Shown: positions 15,289-24,740, numbered from the stretch's first letter. The stretch is 27,294 bases of DNA from an uncultured Eubacteriales bacterium (GCA_900549645.1 URPD01000020.1:1-27294); one strand, 5' to 3'. Translations and numbers: made by a program. The notes: generated by a model not told the origin, from the sequence alone.

Positions 15289-17280
15289 TCAGAGAAGTCC
15301 GCCGATCTTTATAAAGAGCGGAGCGAAAACAAGCGCGACAACGGTCATCAGCTTGATGAGGATGTTGATGGACGGGCCGGAGGTGTCCTTGAACGGGTCG
15401 CCCACGGTGTCACCGACGACGGCGGCCTTATGCGCGTCGGAGCCTTTGCCGCCATTGTGGCCGCCTTCGATGTACTTCTTGGCGTTGTCCCAAGCGCCGC
15501 CGGCGTTGGACATGTAGATGGCCAGCAGAACGCCGGTGACCAGAGAGCCTGCGAGCAGTCCGCCGAGGGCGGCGGGGCCGAGCAGGATGCCGACCAGCAG
15601 AGGCACGACAACGGCCATGATGCCGGGAACGATCATCTCGTGCAGCGCGGCGCGGGTGGAGATGGAGACGCAGGAGCTGTAATCGGGCTTTGCCTCGCCC
15701 TTGAGGATGCCGGGGATCTCGCGGAACTGGCGGCGAACCTCTTCGATCATCTTATACGCGGCCTTGGAGACAGACTCCATGGTCAGAGCGGAGAACGCGA
15801 ACGGAAGCATACCGCCTATGAGCAGACCGATAACGACGTTCGGGTCGAGCAGGTCGATTGCATTGAGCTCGACCTCGGTTGCGTAGGAGACGAAGAGCGC
15901 GAGTGCGGTGAGCGCCGCGGAACCGATGGCGAAGCCCTTGCCCATTGCGGCGGTCGTGTTGCCGACGGCGTCGAGCTTGTCGGTTATCTCGCGGACATGG
16001 GGATCAAGGCCGCTCATCTCGGCGATGCCGCCGGAGTTGTCGGCGATGGGACCGTAGGCGTCGACCGCGACGGTGATGCCGGTGGTTGCAAGCATACCGA
16101 CGGCTGCAAGCGCGATGCCGTAGAGATCACCGGTGACGGCGTAGGAGATGTAGATGCCGACGGATATCAGAACTATGGGAACCCAAGTACTCATCATGCC
16201 GACGGCAACGCCGGAGATAATGGTGGTAGCGGAGCCGGTCTCGGACTGAGCGGCGATGCGCTTGACGGATTTATAATCGTCGGAGGTGTAGACCTCGGTG
16301 ACGAAGCCGATGACAAGGCCGACGATAAGTCCTGCGATTATCGCAAGAGCGTAGTATATCTTGCCGAAGAAGGTGTAGCTGAGCACGATGGACAGCACCG
16401 CGACAACGACGGCGGAAACGTAGGAGCCCATCTTGAGCGCCTTATGCGGGTTGGAGTTATCCTTGCCGCGCACAAAGAAGGTTGCAACAACGGAACCGAG
16501 GATGCCGACAGCCGCGATTGTCAGCGGGTAGATCGCACCGGCACCAGTGAACAGCCCCTGAACTGAGACGCCCAGCGTGAGCGCGGAGACGAGCGCGCCG
16601 ACGTAAGACTCGAAAAGGTCAGCTCCCATACCGGCGACGTCGCCGACGTTGTCGCCGACGTTATCGGCGATGACGGCGGGGTTGCGGGGGTCGTCCTCAG
16701 GGATGCCTGCCTCGACCTTGCCGACGAGGTCTGCGCCGACGTCGGCCGCCTTGGTGTATATGCCGCCGCCGACACGCGCGAACAGCGCGATAGACGATGC
16801 GCCGAGGGAGAAGCCGAAGAGAATGTTGTAGTTGCCGGTGATTATGTAGATAAGGCTGCATCCGAGCAGACCGAGGCCGACAACGCACATGCCCATGACG
16901 GAGCCGCCGGAGAACGCGACGCTGAGCGCCTTGTTCATGCCGCCGGTGAGGGCGGCGTTGGCGGTGCGGACGTTCGCCTTAGTGGCGACGCGCATTCCGA
17001 AGAAGCCCGCAAGTATCGAGAAGCATGCTCCGATGACGAAGCAGACGGCGGTGCCGATGTTTATGAATATGGCGATCAGCACAAACAAAACTACGATAAA
17101 TATCGCAAGTATTTTATATTCAGCGCGAAGGAAGGCGCTTGCGCCTTCGGCAATAGCGGCTGCGATCTCCTGCATCCGGCTGTTTCCCGGCTCGCACTTG
17201 CTGACATAGCGTGCCTTATAAAGTGCGAAGAGAAGAGCAACCGCAGCGAAAAGCGGAGCCAACCATATAATCTTGTCCAT
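15289..17280 (-). CDS. hppA: Membrane-bound ion-pumping pyrophosphatase, K+-dependent type
   Basis: A 663-residue integral membrane protein with many helices that couples PPi hydrolysis to cation transport. Pyrophosphate-site motifs are DVGADLVGKVEAGIPEDD, NVGDNVGDVAGMGADLFES and, near the end, GDTVGDPFKDTSGPS. Ala444 in VGNTTAAMGKG is the residue that marks K+-dependent enzymes (Lys in K+-independent ones). Glu224 in ADLFESY is at the position seen in Na+-pumping members, whereas plant H+ pumps have Gly there and place the Glu a turn later. This suggests Na+ export, by inference. AGGAGAGG precedes the ATG. Single-gene transcript. Confidence 0.96.
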   Translation of the reverse strand: MDKIIWLAPLFAAVALLFALYKARYVSKCEPGNSRMQEIAAAIAEGASAFLRAEYKILAIFIVVLFVLIAIFINIGTAVCFVIGACFSILAGFFGMRVATKANVRTANAALTGGMNKALSVAFSGGSVMGMCVVGLGLLGCSLIYIITGNYNILFGFSLGASSIALFARVGGGIYTKAADVGADLVGKVEAGIPEDDPRNPAVIADNVGDNVGDVAGMGADLFESYVGALVSALTLGVSVQGLFTGAGAIYPLTIAAVGILGSVVATFFVRGKDNSNPHKALKMGSYVSAVVVAVLSIVLSYTFFGKIYYALAIIAGLIVGLVIGFVTEVYTSDDYKSVKRIAAQSETGSATTIISGVAVGMMSTWVPIVLISVGIYISYAVTGDLYGIALAAVGMLATTGITVAVDAYGPIADNSGGIAEMSGLDPHVREITDKLDAVGNTTAAMGKGFAIGSAALTALALFVSYATEVELNAIDLLDPNVVIGLLIGGMLPFAFSALTMESVSKAAYKMIEEVRRQFREIPGILKGEAKPDYSSCVSISTRAALHEMIVPGIMAVVVPLLVGILLGPAALGGLLAGSLVTGVLLAIYMSNAGGAWDNAKKYIEGGHNGGKGSDAHKAAVVGDTVGDPFKDTSGPSINILIKLMTVVALVFAPLFIKIGGLL

Positions 17281-17338
17281 TTTGAGTCCTCTCCTGTGTA
17301 ATGAAATGTGTACCGGCTATTTTGCCCTGTGTTTGTGT

Positions 17339-17367
17339 ATTTTAGCCTATAAACCATCTTTTTTCAA
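17339..17367 (-). promoter_or_regulatory. Promoter of hppA
   Basis: On the minus strand TTGAAA (17367-17362), 17 bases, TAAAAT (17344-17339). Leader of about 50 bases. Confidence 0.72.
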
Positions 17368-17646
17368 GGTCATCGGACATTGAAATTTTGCATTTTGACG
17401 AATTTCAGTTAAAACGCTGAAATGTTAAGATTATTAGCGTCGCATATAGGCACAATATACAAAATTTTTTCATTTCTGCGCGGCATGATTTCATACAGAT
17501 TTTTTGTTTTGTAAAAAACAGTGCATCAGAATCATACTATGTTTGAATTTACGGAAGAATTGATAATTTTACGCATATATTTTATTCGTCAGATTTTACA
17601 ATCTGTTGTATCATTATAACAGTTTTTATGTCCCGACAATTTTTAC

Positions 17647-17675
17647 TTGGAATTACGCCGAAAGCAAGTTATAAT
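17647..17675 (+). promoter_or_regulatory. Promoter of the glg operon
   Basis: TTGGAA (17647-17652), 17 bases, consensus TATAAT (17670-17675). The leader to the glgB ATG is about 32 bases and carries GGAGGAG. Confidence 0.75.
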
Positions 17676-17713
17676 AAAAAGATAGAAGAGACCTTCAACG
17701 GAGGAGAGCTGAC

Positions 17714-19618
17714 ATGAACGACAGAGAGAAAAAATTCATACCTGATGAGGACGTGTATCTTTTCAATACGGGCTGCGCGCGCAAGGCGTGGCTTTGCTTC
17801 GGCTGCCGCTATATTCCGGAGCTTGGGGCGCACCGCTTTGTTGTCTGGGCGCCAAACGCACAGCGGATCAGTCTTGTCGGCGATTTCAACTCATGGGATC
17901 GCACCGCGACTCCGATGGAGCGTATCGACGGCGGCGTATGGGTCTGCTTTGTCGAGGGGCTTTCCGACGGCGTTCTCTACAAATTCTGCGTCACCGGCGC
18001 AGACGGGCGCGAGATACTGAAATCTGACCCCTTTGCCGCGTGGAGCGAGCACGGCGAGAACACCGCCTCCAAGGTCTGGAACGGCGGGAACTATAAATGG
18101 ACGGACGAGGGCTATATGAGCCGCCGTGCAGCGCGCAATTTCATGTGCGAGCCGATGAGCATATACGAGCTGCATCCCGGCTCATGGCGCAATCTGAATG
18201 GCAAGAAGCCCGCCTACCGCGAGCTTGCCGATTCGCTCTCCGTCTACTGCAAGCACATGGGCTTCACGCATGTTGAGCTTATGCCCGTCACGGAGTACCC
18301 CTACGACGGGAGCTGGGGCTATCAGGTCACGGGGTATTACGCCCCGACCTCGCGCTACGGCAGCCCGGACGATTTCAAATACCTTGTGGACAAGCTGCAC
18401 CATACCGGCATCGGCGTTATCATGGACTGGGTGCCCGCGCATTTTCCGAAGGACGAACACGGGCTTGCCAATTTTGACGGCACTCCCCTCTTCGAGTGCA
18501 AGGAGCGCCGCATGGCGGAGCACCCCGAATGGGGAACGCTGGTGTTCGACTACGCGTCGGATCAAGTGCAGAGCTTCCTCATTTCGTCGGCCTGCAAATT
18601 CTTCGAGGAATACCACATCGACGGCATACGCGTCGATGCGGTAAGCTCGATGCTGTACCTCGACTACGGCCGCCGCCCCGGCGAATTCACGCCGAACCGA
18701 AACGGCGGGAACATAAACCTCGACGCAGTCGCATTCCTGCAAAAGCTGAATTCCACGGTGCTCGTAAATTACCCCGGCGCGGTGACGGTAGCCGAGGAGT
18801 CGACCGCGTTTCCGAAGATAAGCGCGCCGCCGGAGGACGGCGGACTGGGCTTCTGCTTCAAGTGGGACATGGGCTTTATGCACGATACGCTCGACTACAT
18901 GTCCATGGATCCGCTCTACCGCAGTCATCATCACGACAAGCTCACCTTCTCTATGATGTACGCGTTCTCCGAAAATTACGTGCTCGCCTACTCACACGAC
19001 GAGGTTGTACACTGTAAGAAGTCGATGATAGACAAGATGTTCGGCGACTACGACCAAAAGTTCAGCTCGCTCCGCGCGCTGTACGGCTATCAGTTCGCCC
19101 ATCCGGGCAAGAAGCTGATATTCATGGGCGGCGAGTTCGGGCAGTTCATCGAGTGGAACTGGCGGCAGGGGCTTGACTGGCTGCTGCTTGACTATCCGCG
19201 CCATGAGCAGCTGCGGCAGTATTACCGCGCGCTCAACAGGATATACACCTCCACTCCCGCGATGTATGGCCGCGATCACGGCTGGGACGGCTTCAAGTGG
19301 CTGAACGTCGACGACCGCGAGCGCAGTTCTGTCGCGTTCATGCGCATGGAGCCGGACGCGGAAAAGGGCGCGTATCTTGTCTGCGCCTGCAACTTCACCC
19401 CCGTGCGGTACGACGATTTCCAGATCGGTCTGCCCATGGCCGGTACGCTTAAAGAGATACTCAACAGCGATGACGAGCGCTTCGGCGGCAGCGGGGTGAA
19501 GAACCACGGCGCTGTGCGGACGCGCAGGGAGCCGTTTCTCGATATGCAGCATTCGGCGCGCATAGTTCTCCCGCCGATGAGCTGTGTATACTATGAATTT
19601 AAACCGAGGAAGAAATAA
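17714..19618 (+). CDS. glgB: 1,4-alpha-glucan branching enzyme
   Basis: A 634-residue GH13 enzyme that makes alpha-1,6 branches in glycogen. An N-terminal CBM48 domain (WAPNAQRISLVGDFNSWD) precedes the (beta/alpha)8 barrel with GSWGYQVTGYYAPTSRYG and MDWVPAHFPKD. The nucleophile is Asp308 (GIRVDAVSSMLY), the acid/base is Glu361 (VAEEST), and the third carboxylate is in YSHDEVVH. The C-terminal beta domain is intact. GGAGGAG precedes the ATG. First gene of the alpha-glucan operon. No glgC or glgD is present nearby. Confidence 0.96.
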   Translation: MNDREKKFIPDEDVYLFNTGCARKAWLCFGCRYIPELGAHRFVVWAPNAQRISLVGDFNSWDRTATPMERIDGGVWVCFVEGLSDGVLYKFCVTGADGREILKSDPFAAWSEHGENTASKVWNGGNYKWTDEGYMSRRAARNFMCEPMSIYELHPGSWRNLNGKKPAYRELADSLSVYCKHMGFTHVELMPVTEYPYDGSWGYQVTGYYAPTSRYGSPDDFKYLVDKLHHTGIGVIMDWVPAHFPKDEHGLANFDGTPLFECKERRMAEHPEWGTLVFDYASDQVQSFLISSACKFFEEYHIDGIRVDAVSSMLYLDYGRRPGEFTPNRNGGNINLDAVAFLQKLNSTVLVNYPGAVTVAEESTAFPKISAPPEDGGLGFCFKWDMGFMHDTLDYMSMDPLYRSHHHDKLTFSMMYAFSENYVLAYSHDEVVHCKKSMIDKMFGDYDQKFSSLRALYGYQFAHPGKKLIFMGGEFGQFIEWNWRQGLDWLLLDYPRHEQLRQYYRALNRIYTSTPAMYGRDHGWDGFKWLNVDDRERSSVAFMRMEPDAEKGAYLVCACNFTPVRYDDFQIGLPMAGTLKEILNSDDERFGGSGVKNHGAVRTRREPFLDMQHSARIVLPPMSCVYYEFKPRKK

Positions 19619-19635
19619 TTTGAGGGGTGAGTATT

Positions 19636-20844
19636 GTGCTGCACGATGCCATGCCGTTGAATGCAGAAAATGAAAAAGCACTGCAAGATTTTCTGCTTGA
19701 TATAGATTGTCTTGACGAGCTTATTCCTTGGGTCGCTAAATTCAACATTTTTGACGTTCTCAAAATATCCCGCACGGAAATTCGGCATAGTAATGTGCTT
19801 GCGTGGCTGTTAGATGCAAACGAGAACCACGGTCTGGGTGATATGTTTATCCGAGAAATAATGCAGACACTTGTCGAAGAAGATGACAGCGGCAAATACG
19901 ATGTCTTCAGACTTTTGCTGCTGGATTTTCACTCCTTTACGGTTTACCGCGAGTGGAACAATATTGACATCATGCTTTTGTCGGATGAGGAAAAAGTCGT
20001 AATAGCCTTCGAGAATAAGGTTGGTTCTCATGAGCATAGTGACCAGCTTAATCGTTATAGAAATATCCTTGAACGTGCGTACCCAGAATATGAGAGAATA
20101 TGTATTTTTCTTACGCCCGAAGGAGAATTGCCCAGTGACGAAGAGAATTGGGCAGTGCTGACATATACAAATATAGTTGAAGTACTTGAAAAAACACACG
20201 ACAAAGCCGAGATGTCACCGGACATAGAGCTTCTCATTAACAATTATATTGCAACTATAAGGAGGGATATCGTGGACGATCAACAACTTGCCGATATTTG
20301 TAATAAGATCTATACAAAACACAAAAAGGCGCTTGACATTATATATGAATATAGGGTCGATAACAAAGTACAGATAACGTCCGTAATAAAAGACGTCCTT
20401 CGAGAGTTTGCGGAGGAAGGTCGAATAATCTATAACGATAAGAACGTTGGATCATTTATCAGGTTTTATACGAAAGAAATGGACGAAGTAATACCCCCTC
20501 TTGATGAATCACAGCAAGATAGGGGTTCTTGGGGAGATTGCACTCTATACAATTTCTGGCTATTACGTGATGAAAACGGGTTATCAGCATGCTTTGAATT
20601 AGGCGGGGTCAACGTTCCAGATTCGCAGATGGCTGTAATGCAGGAAATCATCGATTTGGAAAAGCCAAACGACAAGAAACGTCTCCAGTTCAAGTATAAG
20701 CGTATATATAGTAAAAAATACAGAATCGACGATTCTGACGATGTTATGATGACTGCTCGTTCACAAGTTATAACTGCGGTAAATGATTTGCTGCGTTGGG
20801 AAAGACGTTTACTGGATAAGTTGAAAGAGCCTGTTTTGGTCTAA
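19636..20844 (+). CDS. PD-(D/E)XK superfamily nuclease-like protein
   Basis: 402 residues when started at GTG 19636, eight bases after GAGGGG; a GTG at 19627 overlaps that site and is less likely. It resembles the PDDEXK_4 family: EIRHSNVLAWLLDANENHGLGD (Glu49, His51), then the catalytic core Asp111 (NNIDIMLL), Glu126-x-Lys128 (AFENKVGSHEHSDQL) and Gln137. Core spacing suits a working metal-dependent nuclease fold. Base composition differs sharply from the neighbours: 40% and 33% G+C in two 60-base rows (19681, 20281) against 73% in a row of glgA (20941). It lies within the glg operon in the same direction, with no promoter or terminator of its own visible. Probably acquired by transfer. A role in defence or DNA repair is possible but unproven. 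Confidence 0.82.
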   Translation: MLHDAMPLNAENEKALQDFLLDIDCLDELIPWVAKFNIFDVLKISRTEIRHSNVLAWLLDANENHGLGDMFIREIMQTLVEEDDSGKYDVFRLLLLDFHSFTVYREWNNIDIMLLSDEEKVVIAFENKVGSHEHSDQLNRYRNILERAYPEYERICIFLTPEGELPSDEENWAVLTYTNIVEVLEKTHDKAEMSPDIELLINNYIATIRRDIVDDQQLADICNKIYTKHKKALDIIYEYRVDNKVQITSVIKDVLREFAEEGRIIYNDKNVGSFIRFYTKEMDEVIPPLDESQQDRGSWGDCTLYNFWLLRDENGLSACFELGGVNVPDSQMAVMQEIIDLEKPNDKKRLQFKYKRIYSKKYRIDDSDDVMMTARSQVITAVNDLLRWERRLLDKLKEPVLV

Positions 20845-20872
20845 TCTAGAAAATTACGAAAGGAAGTACGCC

Positions 20873-22351
20873 ATGAAAAAAGAGTTTCGTGAAATTCTGC
20901 GTGAAAAGAACCTCACCGCGCTGCCGAATGTGCTGCTGGCGTCGGCAGAGTGCGCGCCGCTGAGCAAGACCGGCGGGCTTGCCGACGTCGTCGGCACGCT
21001 GCCGAAGTCGCTTGTAAAGCTCGGCATCGACGCGCGCGTCATAACGCCGTATCACCGCATCATCAAGGATAAATACGCCGACCGCGTGGAGCACATGTTC
21101 GACTTTTACTCCACACTCGGCTGGCGGCAGGCATATGTCGGCGTCGAGAAGCTGGTGCTTGACGGCGTGACGATATACCTCATAGACAACGAGCAGTACT
21201 TCGGCGATAAGATATACCGCGGCGGACAGGCCGAGGGTGAGCAGTACGCATTCTTCGGCCGCGCCGTGCTCGACTGTATCCCCAATCTCGACTTTACGCC
21301 CCAGATACTTCACTGCAACGACTGGCACACCGCAATGCTGCCGATGCTGGCAAAGACGCAGTATCAGGGCGGTATGCAGGCGGGACTGAAATTTCTGCTG
21401 ACGATACATAACATCGCATTTCAGGGCAAGTTCGGCTTCGACTACGTGCAGGATCTGCTGAACGTCGACAGCCGCTACTATACGCCGGAATTCATGGAGC
21501 TCAACGGCTGCGCGGACTTTCTCAAGGCCGGATGCGTTTTTGCCGACCGCATAAACACCGTCAGCCCCAGCTACGCCTCGGAGATAAAAATGCCGTATTA
21601 CGCCGAGGGGCTTGAGGGCATCCTGAACGCCCGCAGTCACGAGCTTTCGGGCATCATAAACGGTATCGACAAGAAAGTGTTCAATCCCCATGCCGACAAG
21701 CTCCTCCCCGCGACATATGACCGCGGGCACCTGAAGGGCAAGGCCGTCTGCAAGGCGGCATTGCAGGAAAAAATGGGGCTTGAGCAGCGCCCGGACGTGC
21801 CGCTTGTCGCAATGGTCACGCGCATGACCGAGCAGAAGGGCTTTGACCTCGTCGCCTGCATACTCGACGATATCATGCAGCGCGACGATATACAGTTCAT
21901 GCTTCTCGGCAGCGGCGACGAGCGGTTTGAAAACTTCATGCGCGCGGCGGAATACCGCTATAAAGGACGGCTGTGCGCATACATCGGGTACAGCGAGGAG
22001 CTGAGTCATCTCGTCTACGCGGCGAGCGACTTTTTCCTCATGCCCTCGCGCTTTGAGCCGTGCGGCCTGAGCCAGATGATAGCCATGCGCTACGGCTCCC
22101 TGCCGATAGTGCGCGAGACCGGCGGTCTGCGCGACACCGTGACACCCTATAACCGCTTCACCGGTGAGGGCAACGGCTTCTCGTTTGCAAACTACGACGC
22201 ATGGGAACTGCGTGACGCGATACGTCTCGCGCTGAGCTGCTGGAACGATAAGGACGTTATGCACGGGCTTATCGACCACGCGATGAAAGCCGATTTCGGC
22301 TTTGAAATTTCTGCACAGGAGTACGCAAAGCTTTATATATGGATGCTGTAA
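20873..22351 (+). CDS. glgA: Glycogen synthase (ADP-glucose type)
   Basis: A 492-residue GT5 glycosyltransferase that extends alpha-1,4-glucan from a nucleotide-glucose donor. The donor-binding motif KTGGLADVV starts at Lys32. ILHCNDWHTA, NTVSPSYA, NGIDKKVFNP and PSRFEPCGLSQMIAMRYGSLPIVRETGGLRDTV follow as in the family. The N-terminus carries about 18 extra charged residues before the first strand. AAAGGAAG precedes the ATG. It is separated from the nuclease-like gene by 28 bases. Confidence 0.96.
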   Translation: MKKEFREILREKNLTALPNVLLASAECAPLSKTGGLADVVGTLPKSLVKLGIDARVITPYHRIIKDKYADRVEHMFDFYSTLGWRQAYVGVEKLVLDGVTIYLIDNEQYFGDKIYRGGQAEGEQYAFFGRAVLDCIPNLDFTPQILHCNDWHTAMLPMLAKTQYQGGMQAGLKFLLTIHNIAFQGKFGFDYVQDLLNVDSRYYTPEFMELNGCADFLKAGCVFADRINTVSPSYASEIKMPYYAEGLEGILNARSHELSGIINGIDKKVFNPHADKLLPATYDRGHLKGKAVCKAALQEKMGLEQRPDVPLVAMVTRMTEQKGFDLVACILDDIMQRDDIQFMLLGSGDERFENFMRAAEYRYKGRLCAYIGYSEELSHLVYAASDFFLMPSRFEPCGLSQMIAMRYGSLPIVRETGGLRDTVTPYNRFTGEGNGFSFANYDAWELRDAIRLALSCWNDKDVMHGLIDHAMKADFGFEISAQEYAKLYIWML

Positions 22352-24738
22352 GAGAGACAGAAAACGAAAAAACCTTTGAGATATACTTCGGCGGCACTTA
22401 TACCGAATGCTGGAGCGAGGATTACAGCCTTGCCATCCGTTACAGCAGCCGCCGGAGCGTTACGGCAAGGCGGATGGATGGAGCTTGGCGCGCCGTAGGC
22501 GGCGACGCTGAGCTATGCGCGGAGCTTGAGTCGGCGGACTGCCCGGCGGCGATGCGCGAATACTTCGACGCGGCGGCGACGGTATATGCCGCGGCGCGGG
22601 ACTGCGTCGAGCGCGGTCTGCCGCTGGAGCGTCTGCGCGAGTGTCTGCCGGTGCAGAAGAGCGCATACGCGGCGGCGGAGCTGATGCGGCTGCTGATGGA
22701 CGACTGCGGGCTGAAGCTCGAAGCCGCGCTTGAGATATGCGCGGAGTGCTGTGAGGACTGCCGCATGACGGACACCGATGATGAGCAGCTTCTGCCATAC
22801 CAGCCGCGCACGGCGCACATTATCTCGTTACTGCGCGATGTCAGCGCAAAGCAGCTCGCGGCGGTACACGACGCGCGGAGCATCCGTTTCCGCTGCCCCG
22901 CCGGCGCTGTCAGGAGCGACGAAGAGCTTCGACTCAGTTTTCGCCTTGCGTCCGGCAGGATAAACAGCGCCGCACTTGTTCTGTACGGCGACGATCTGAA
23001 TCTTGAATACGCGATGGAAAGCTCCGGCGAGCTGTACTCCGCGTACATCGCGCCGCAAAGTCCCGCCGCGCTCTGGTACTGCTTCCGTCTCGACACAGAC
23101 GACGGCGAACGCTGGCTCTGCCCGGACGGGAGCGGATACTACGGCAGACTCTACGCCGAACGCCGCAGCGGCTTCCGCCTGACGGTGTTCTGCCGCGACT
23201 TTGAGACTCCTGCTTGGTTCCGCCGCAGTGTGATGTATCAGATATTCCCCGACCGCTTCGCGTTTTCGGACGATGATACCGCAAGCCGCGGTATCGAGTA
23301 TCACAAAAGTCTCGGCCAGACTCCGGAGCTGCACAAGAGCCTTGACGAGCCTGTGCGCTACTGGCCGCGCGAATTTGAGACCTCGTATTCACCGGACGAT
23401 TTCTACGGCGGCACCCTGCGCGGTATTGAAAGCAAGCTGCCGTATCTGAAGGAGCTTGGCGTGACCTGCCTGTACCTCAACCCCATCGTCGAGGCACGCT
23501 CGAACCACCGCTACGACAGCTCGGATTATCTGAAGGTTGATCCGATTCTCGGCACAAACGAGGACTTCACGCATTTATGCGAGACAGCGCGCGGCATGGG
23601 GATACGCATAATGCTTGACGGCGTGTATTCGCACACCGGGGCGGACAGCGTATATTTCAACCGCTATGGCTCATACCCCGGCGCGGGCGCGTGTCAGGGC
23701 GCGCAGTCGCCGTATTACAGCTGGTACGATTTCCGCCATTTCCCGGATGACTACCGCTGCTGGTGGGGCTTCAAGGATCTGCCGGAAGTCAACGAGCGCA
23801 ACGGCGCTTGGCAGGACTTTGTCGTCAGCGGAGACAACAGCGTCGTGAAAACATGGCTTCGGCGCGGCGCGTCCGGCTGGCGGCTGGACGTTGCCGACGA
23901 GCTGCCGGATGACACTCTCGCGCTCATCCGCTCTGCGGCGAAGAGCGTTGACCCCGACGCGCCGGTTCTCGGCGAGGTCTGGGAGGACGCGGTAATTAAG
24001 GAGAGCTACGGCGGGCGCAGGAATTACGCCCTCGGCTACTCGCTAGACTCCGTTATGAATTACCCATTCCGAGCCGCGGCGCTGGATTTCATCCATCACC
24101 GCATTGACGCCTTCGCCCTGCGCGATTTTCTGATATCACAGCAGATGAATTATCCCGCTCCGATGTACTATTCGCTTATGAACCTCCTCGGTACGCACGA
24201 CACCGACCGCATACGCACTGCGCTTGCGACAAGTACGACCATCCGCGGCATGAGCCGCGAGGATCAGCTGAAGCTCCGCTTCGACGATGAATCCCTGCGC
24301 CTTGCGCTCAGGCGTGAAAAGCTATGCGCCGTGCTACAATTCGCCATTCCCGGAGTGCCTAGCATTTACTACGGCGACGAGCAGGGTATGTGCGGCGTGG
24401 GCGATCCGTTCAACCGACTCCCCTTCCGCGAGGGCGACAATGAGCTGCATGATTTCTATGCGGAGCTTGCCAACATGCGCGGCGCGAATCCCGCGCTCTC
24501 CACGGGCGACGCGGTGTTCATGGCGTATAACGCCGATATTCTGCTGGTTCTGCGCTATGTCCGCGGCGGAGTCGATCACTTCGGCGCGTGCGCGGAAAAC
24601 GGCGCGTTTCTGGCTGTGATAAACCGCGGCGCGGCACAGCGCTTCGACGTGGAGTGCCCTGAGGAATACGACTTTGGGCGGTTCAGCGGCGTCGCCGGCG
24701 AATTCAGTGCAAAAATAATTAAGATATATGGAGAATGA
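22339..24738 (+). CDS. GH13 alpha-glucan hydrolase with an unusual N-terminal region
   Basis: 799 residues. The C-terminal two thirds is a GH13 enzyme of the neopullulanase/cyclomaltodextrinase/maltogenic type: YQIFPDRFA, LYLNPIVEARSNHRYD, DGVYSHTG. The nucleophile is Asp517 (WRLDVADE), the acid/base is Glu546 (LGEVWED) and the third acid is Asp621 (GTHDTDR). A CBM-like beta domain lies at about residues 175-290. Residues 1-170 are mostly helical, not recognised, and contain the Cys-rich CAECCEDC at about 135-142. No signal peptide, so it acts in the cytoplasm, probably on glycogen or imported dextrins. The start overlaps glgA by 13 bases and lacks a good ribosome site, which suggests coupling. 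Confidence 0.9.
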   Translation: MDAVRETENEKTFEIYFGGTYTECWSEDYSLAIRYSSRRSVTARRMDGAWRAVGGDAELCAELESADCPAAMREYFDAAATVYAAARDCVERGLPLERLRECLPVQKSAYAAAELMRLLMDDCGLKLEAALEICAECCEDCRMTDTDDEQLLPYQPRTAHIISLLRDVSAKQLAAVHDARSIRFRCPAGAVRSDEELRLSFRLASGRINSAALVLYGDDLNLEYAMESSGELYSAYIAPQSPAALWYCFRLDTDDGERWLCPDGSGYYGRLYAERRSGFRLTVFCRDFETPAWFRRSVMYQIFPDRFAFSDDDTASRGIEYHKSLGQTPELHKSLDEPVRYWPREFETSYSPDDFYGGTLRGIESKLPYLKELGVTCLYLNPIVEARSNHRYDSSDYLKVDPILGTNEDFTHLCETARGMGIRIMLDGVYSHTGADSVYFNRYGSYPGAGACQGAQSPYYSWYDFRHFPDDYRCWWGFKDLPEVNERNGAWQDFVVSGDNSVVKTWLRRGASGWRLDVADELPDDTLALIRSAAKSVDPDAPVLGEVWEDAVIKESYGGRRNYALGYSLDSVMNYPFRAAALDFIHHRIDAFALRDFLISQQMNYPAPMYYSLMNLLGTHDTDRIRTALATSTTIRGMSREDQLKLRFDDESLRLALRREKLCAVLQFAIPGVPSIYYGDEQGMCGVGDPFNRLPFREGDNELHDFYAELANMRGANPALSTGDAVFMAYNADILLVLRYVRGGVDHFGACAENGAFLAVINRGAAQRFDVECPEEYDFGRFSGVAGEFSAKIIKIYGE

Positions 24739-24740
24739 CT

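Larger units (their letters stand above)
17281..17713. other. AT-rich divergent intergenic region, hppA / glgB
   Basis: 433 bases without a gene, far richer in A+T than its flanks. It holds the hppA promoter at its left end and the glgB promoter at its right end. A short dyad (ATTTCAG, 17402-17408, with CTGAAAT, 17417-17423) is the only other clear structure. I see no riboswitch or small-RNA hairpin that I can name between about 17425 and 17640. Confidence 0.6.

Noticed and set aside
15430..16566. 378-codon plus-strand frame opposite hppA
   Set aside because: Low-complexity Gly/Asp/Val sequence that follows from antisense reading of the membrane pyrophosphatase.
17281..17713. Riboswitch or small RNA in the hppA-glgB gap
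   Set aside because: I looked for conserved cores and stable hairpins and saw only AT-rich sequence, promoters and one weak 7-bp dyad.
20846..22279. 477-codon minus-strand frame opposite glgA
   Set aside because: No family resemblance and composition typical of an antisense shadow of a GC-rich gene.
24735..24737. ATG as start of the aldo/keto reductase
   Set aside because: It touches the ribosome-binding sequence. The ATG at 24741 has workable spacing and begins directly at the conserved LGFGMMRLP.
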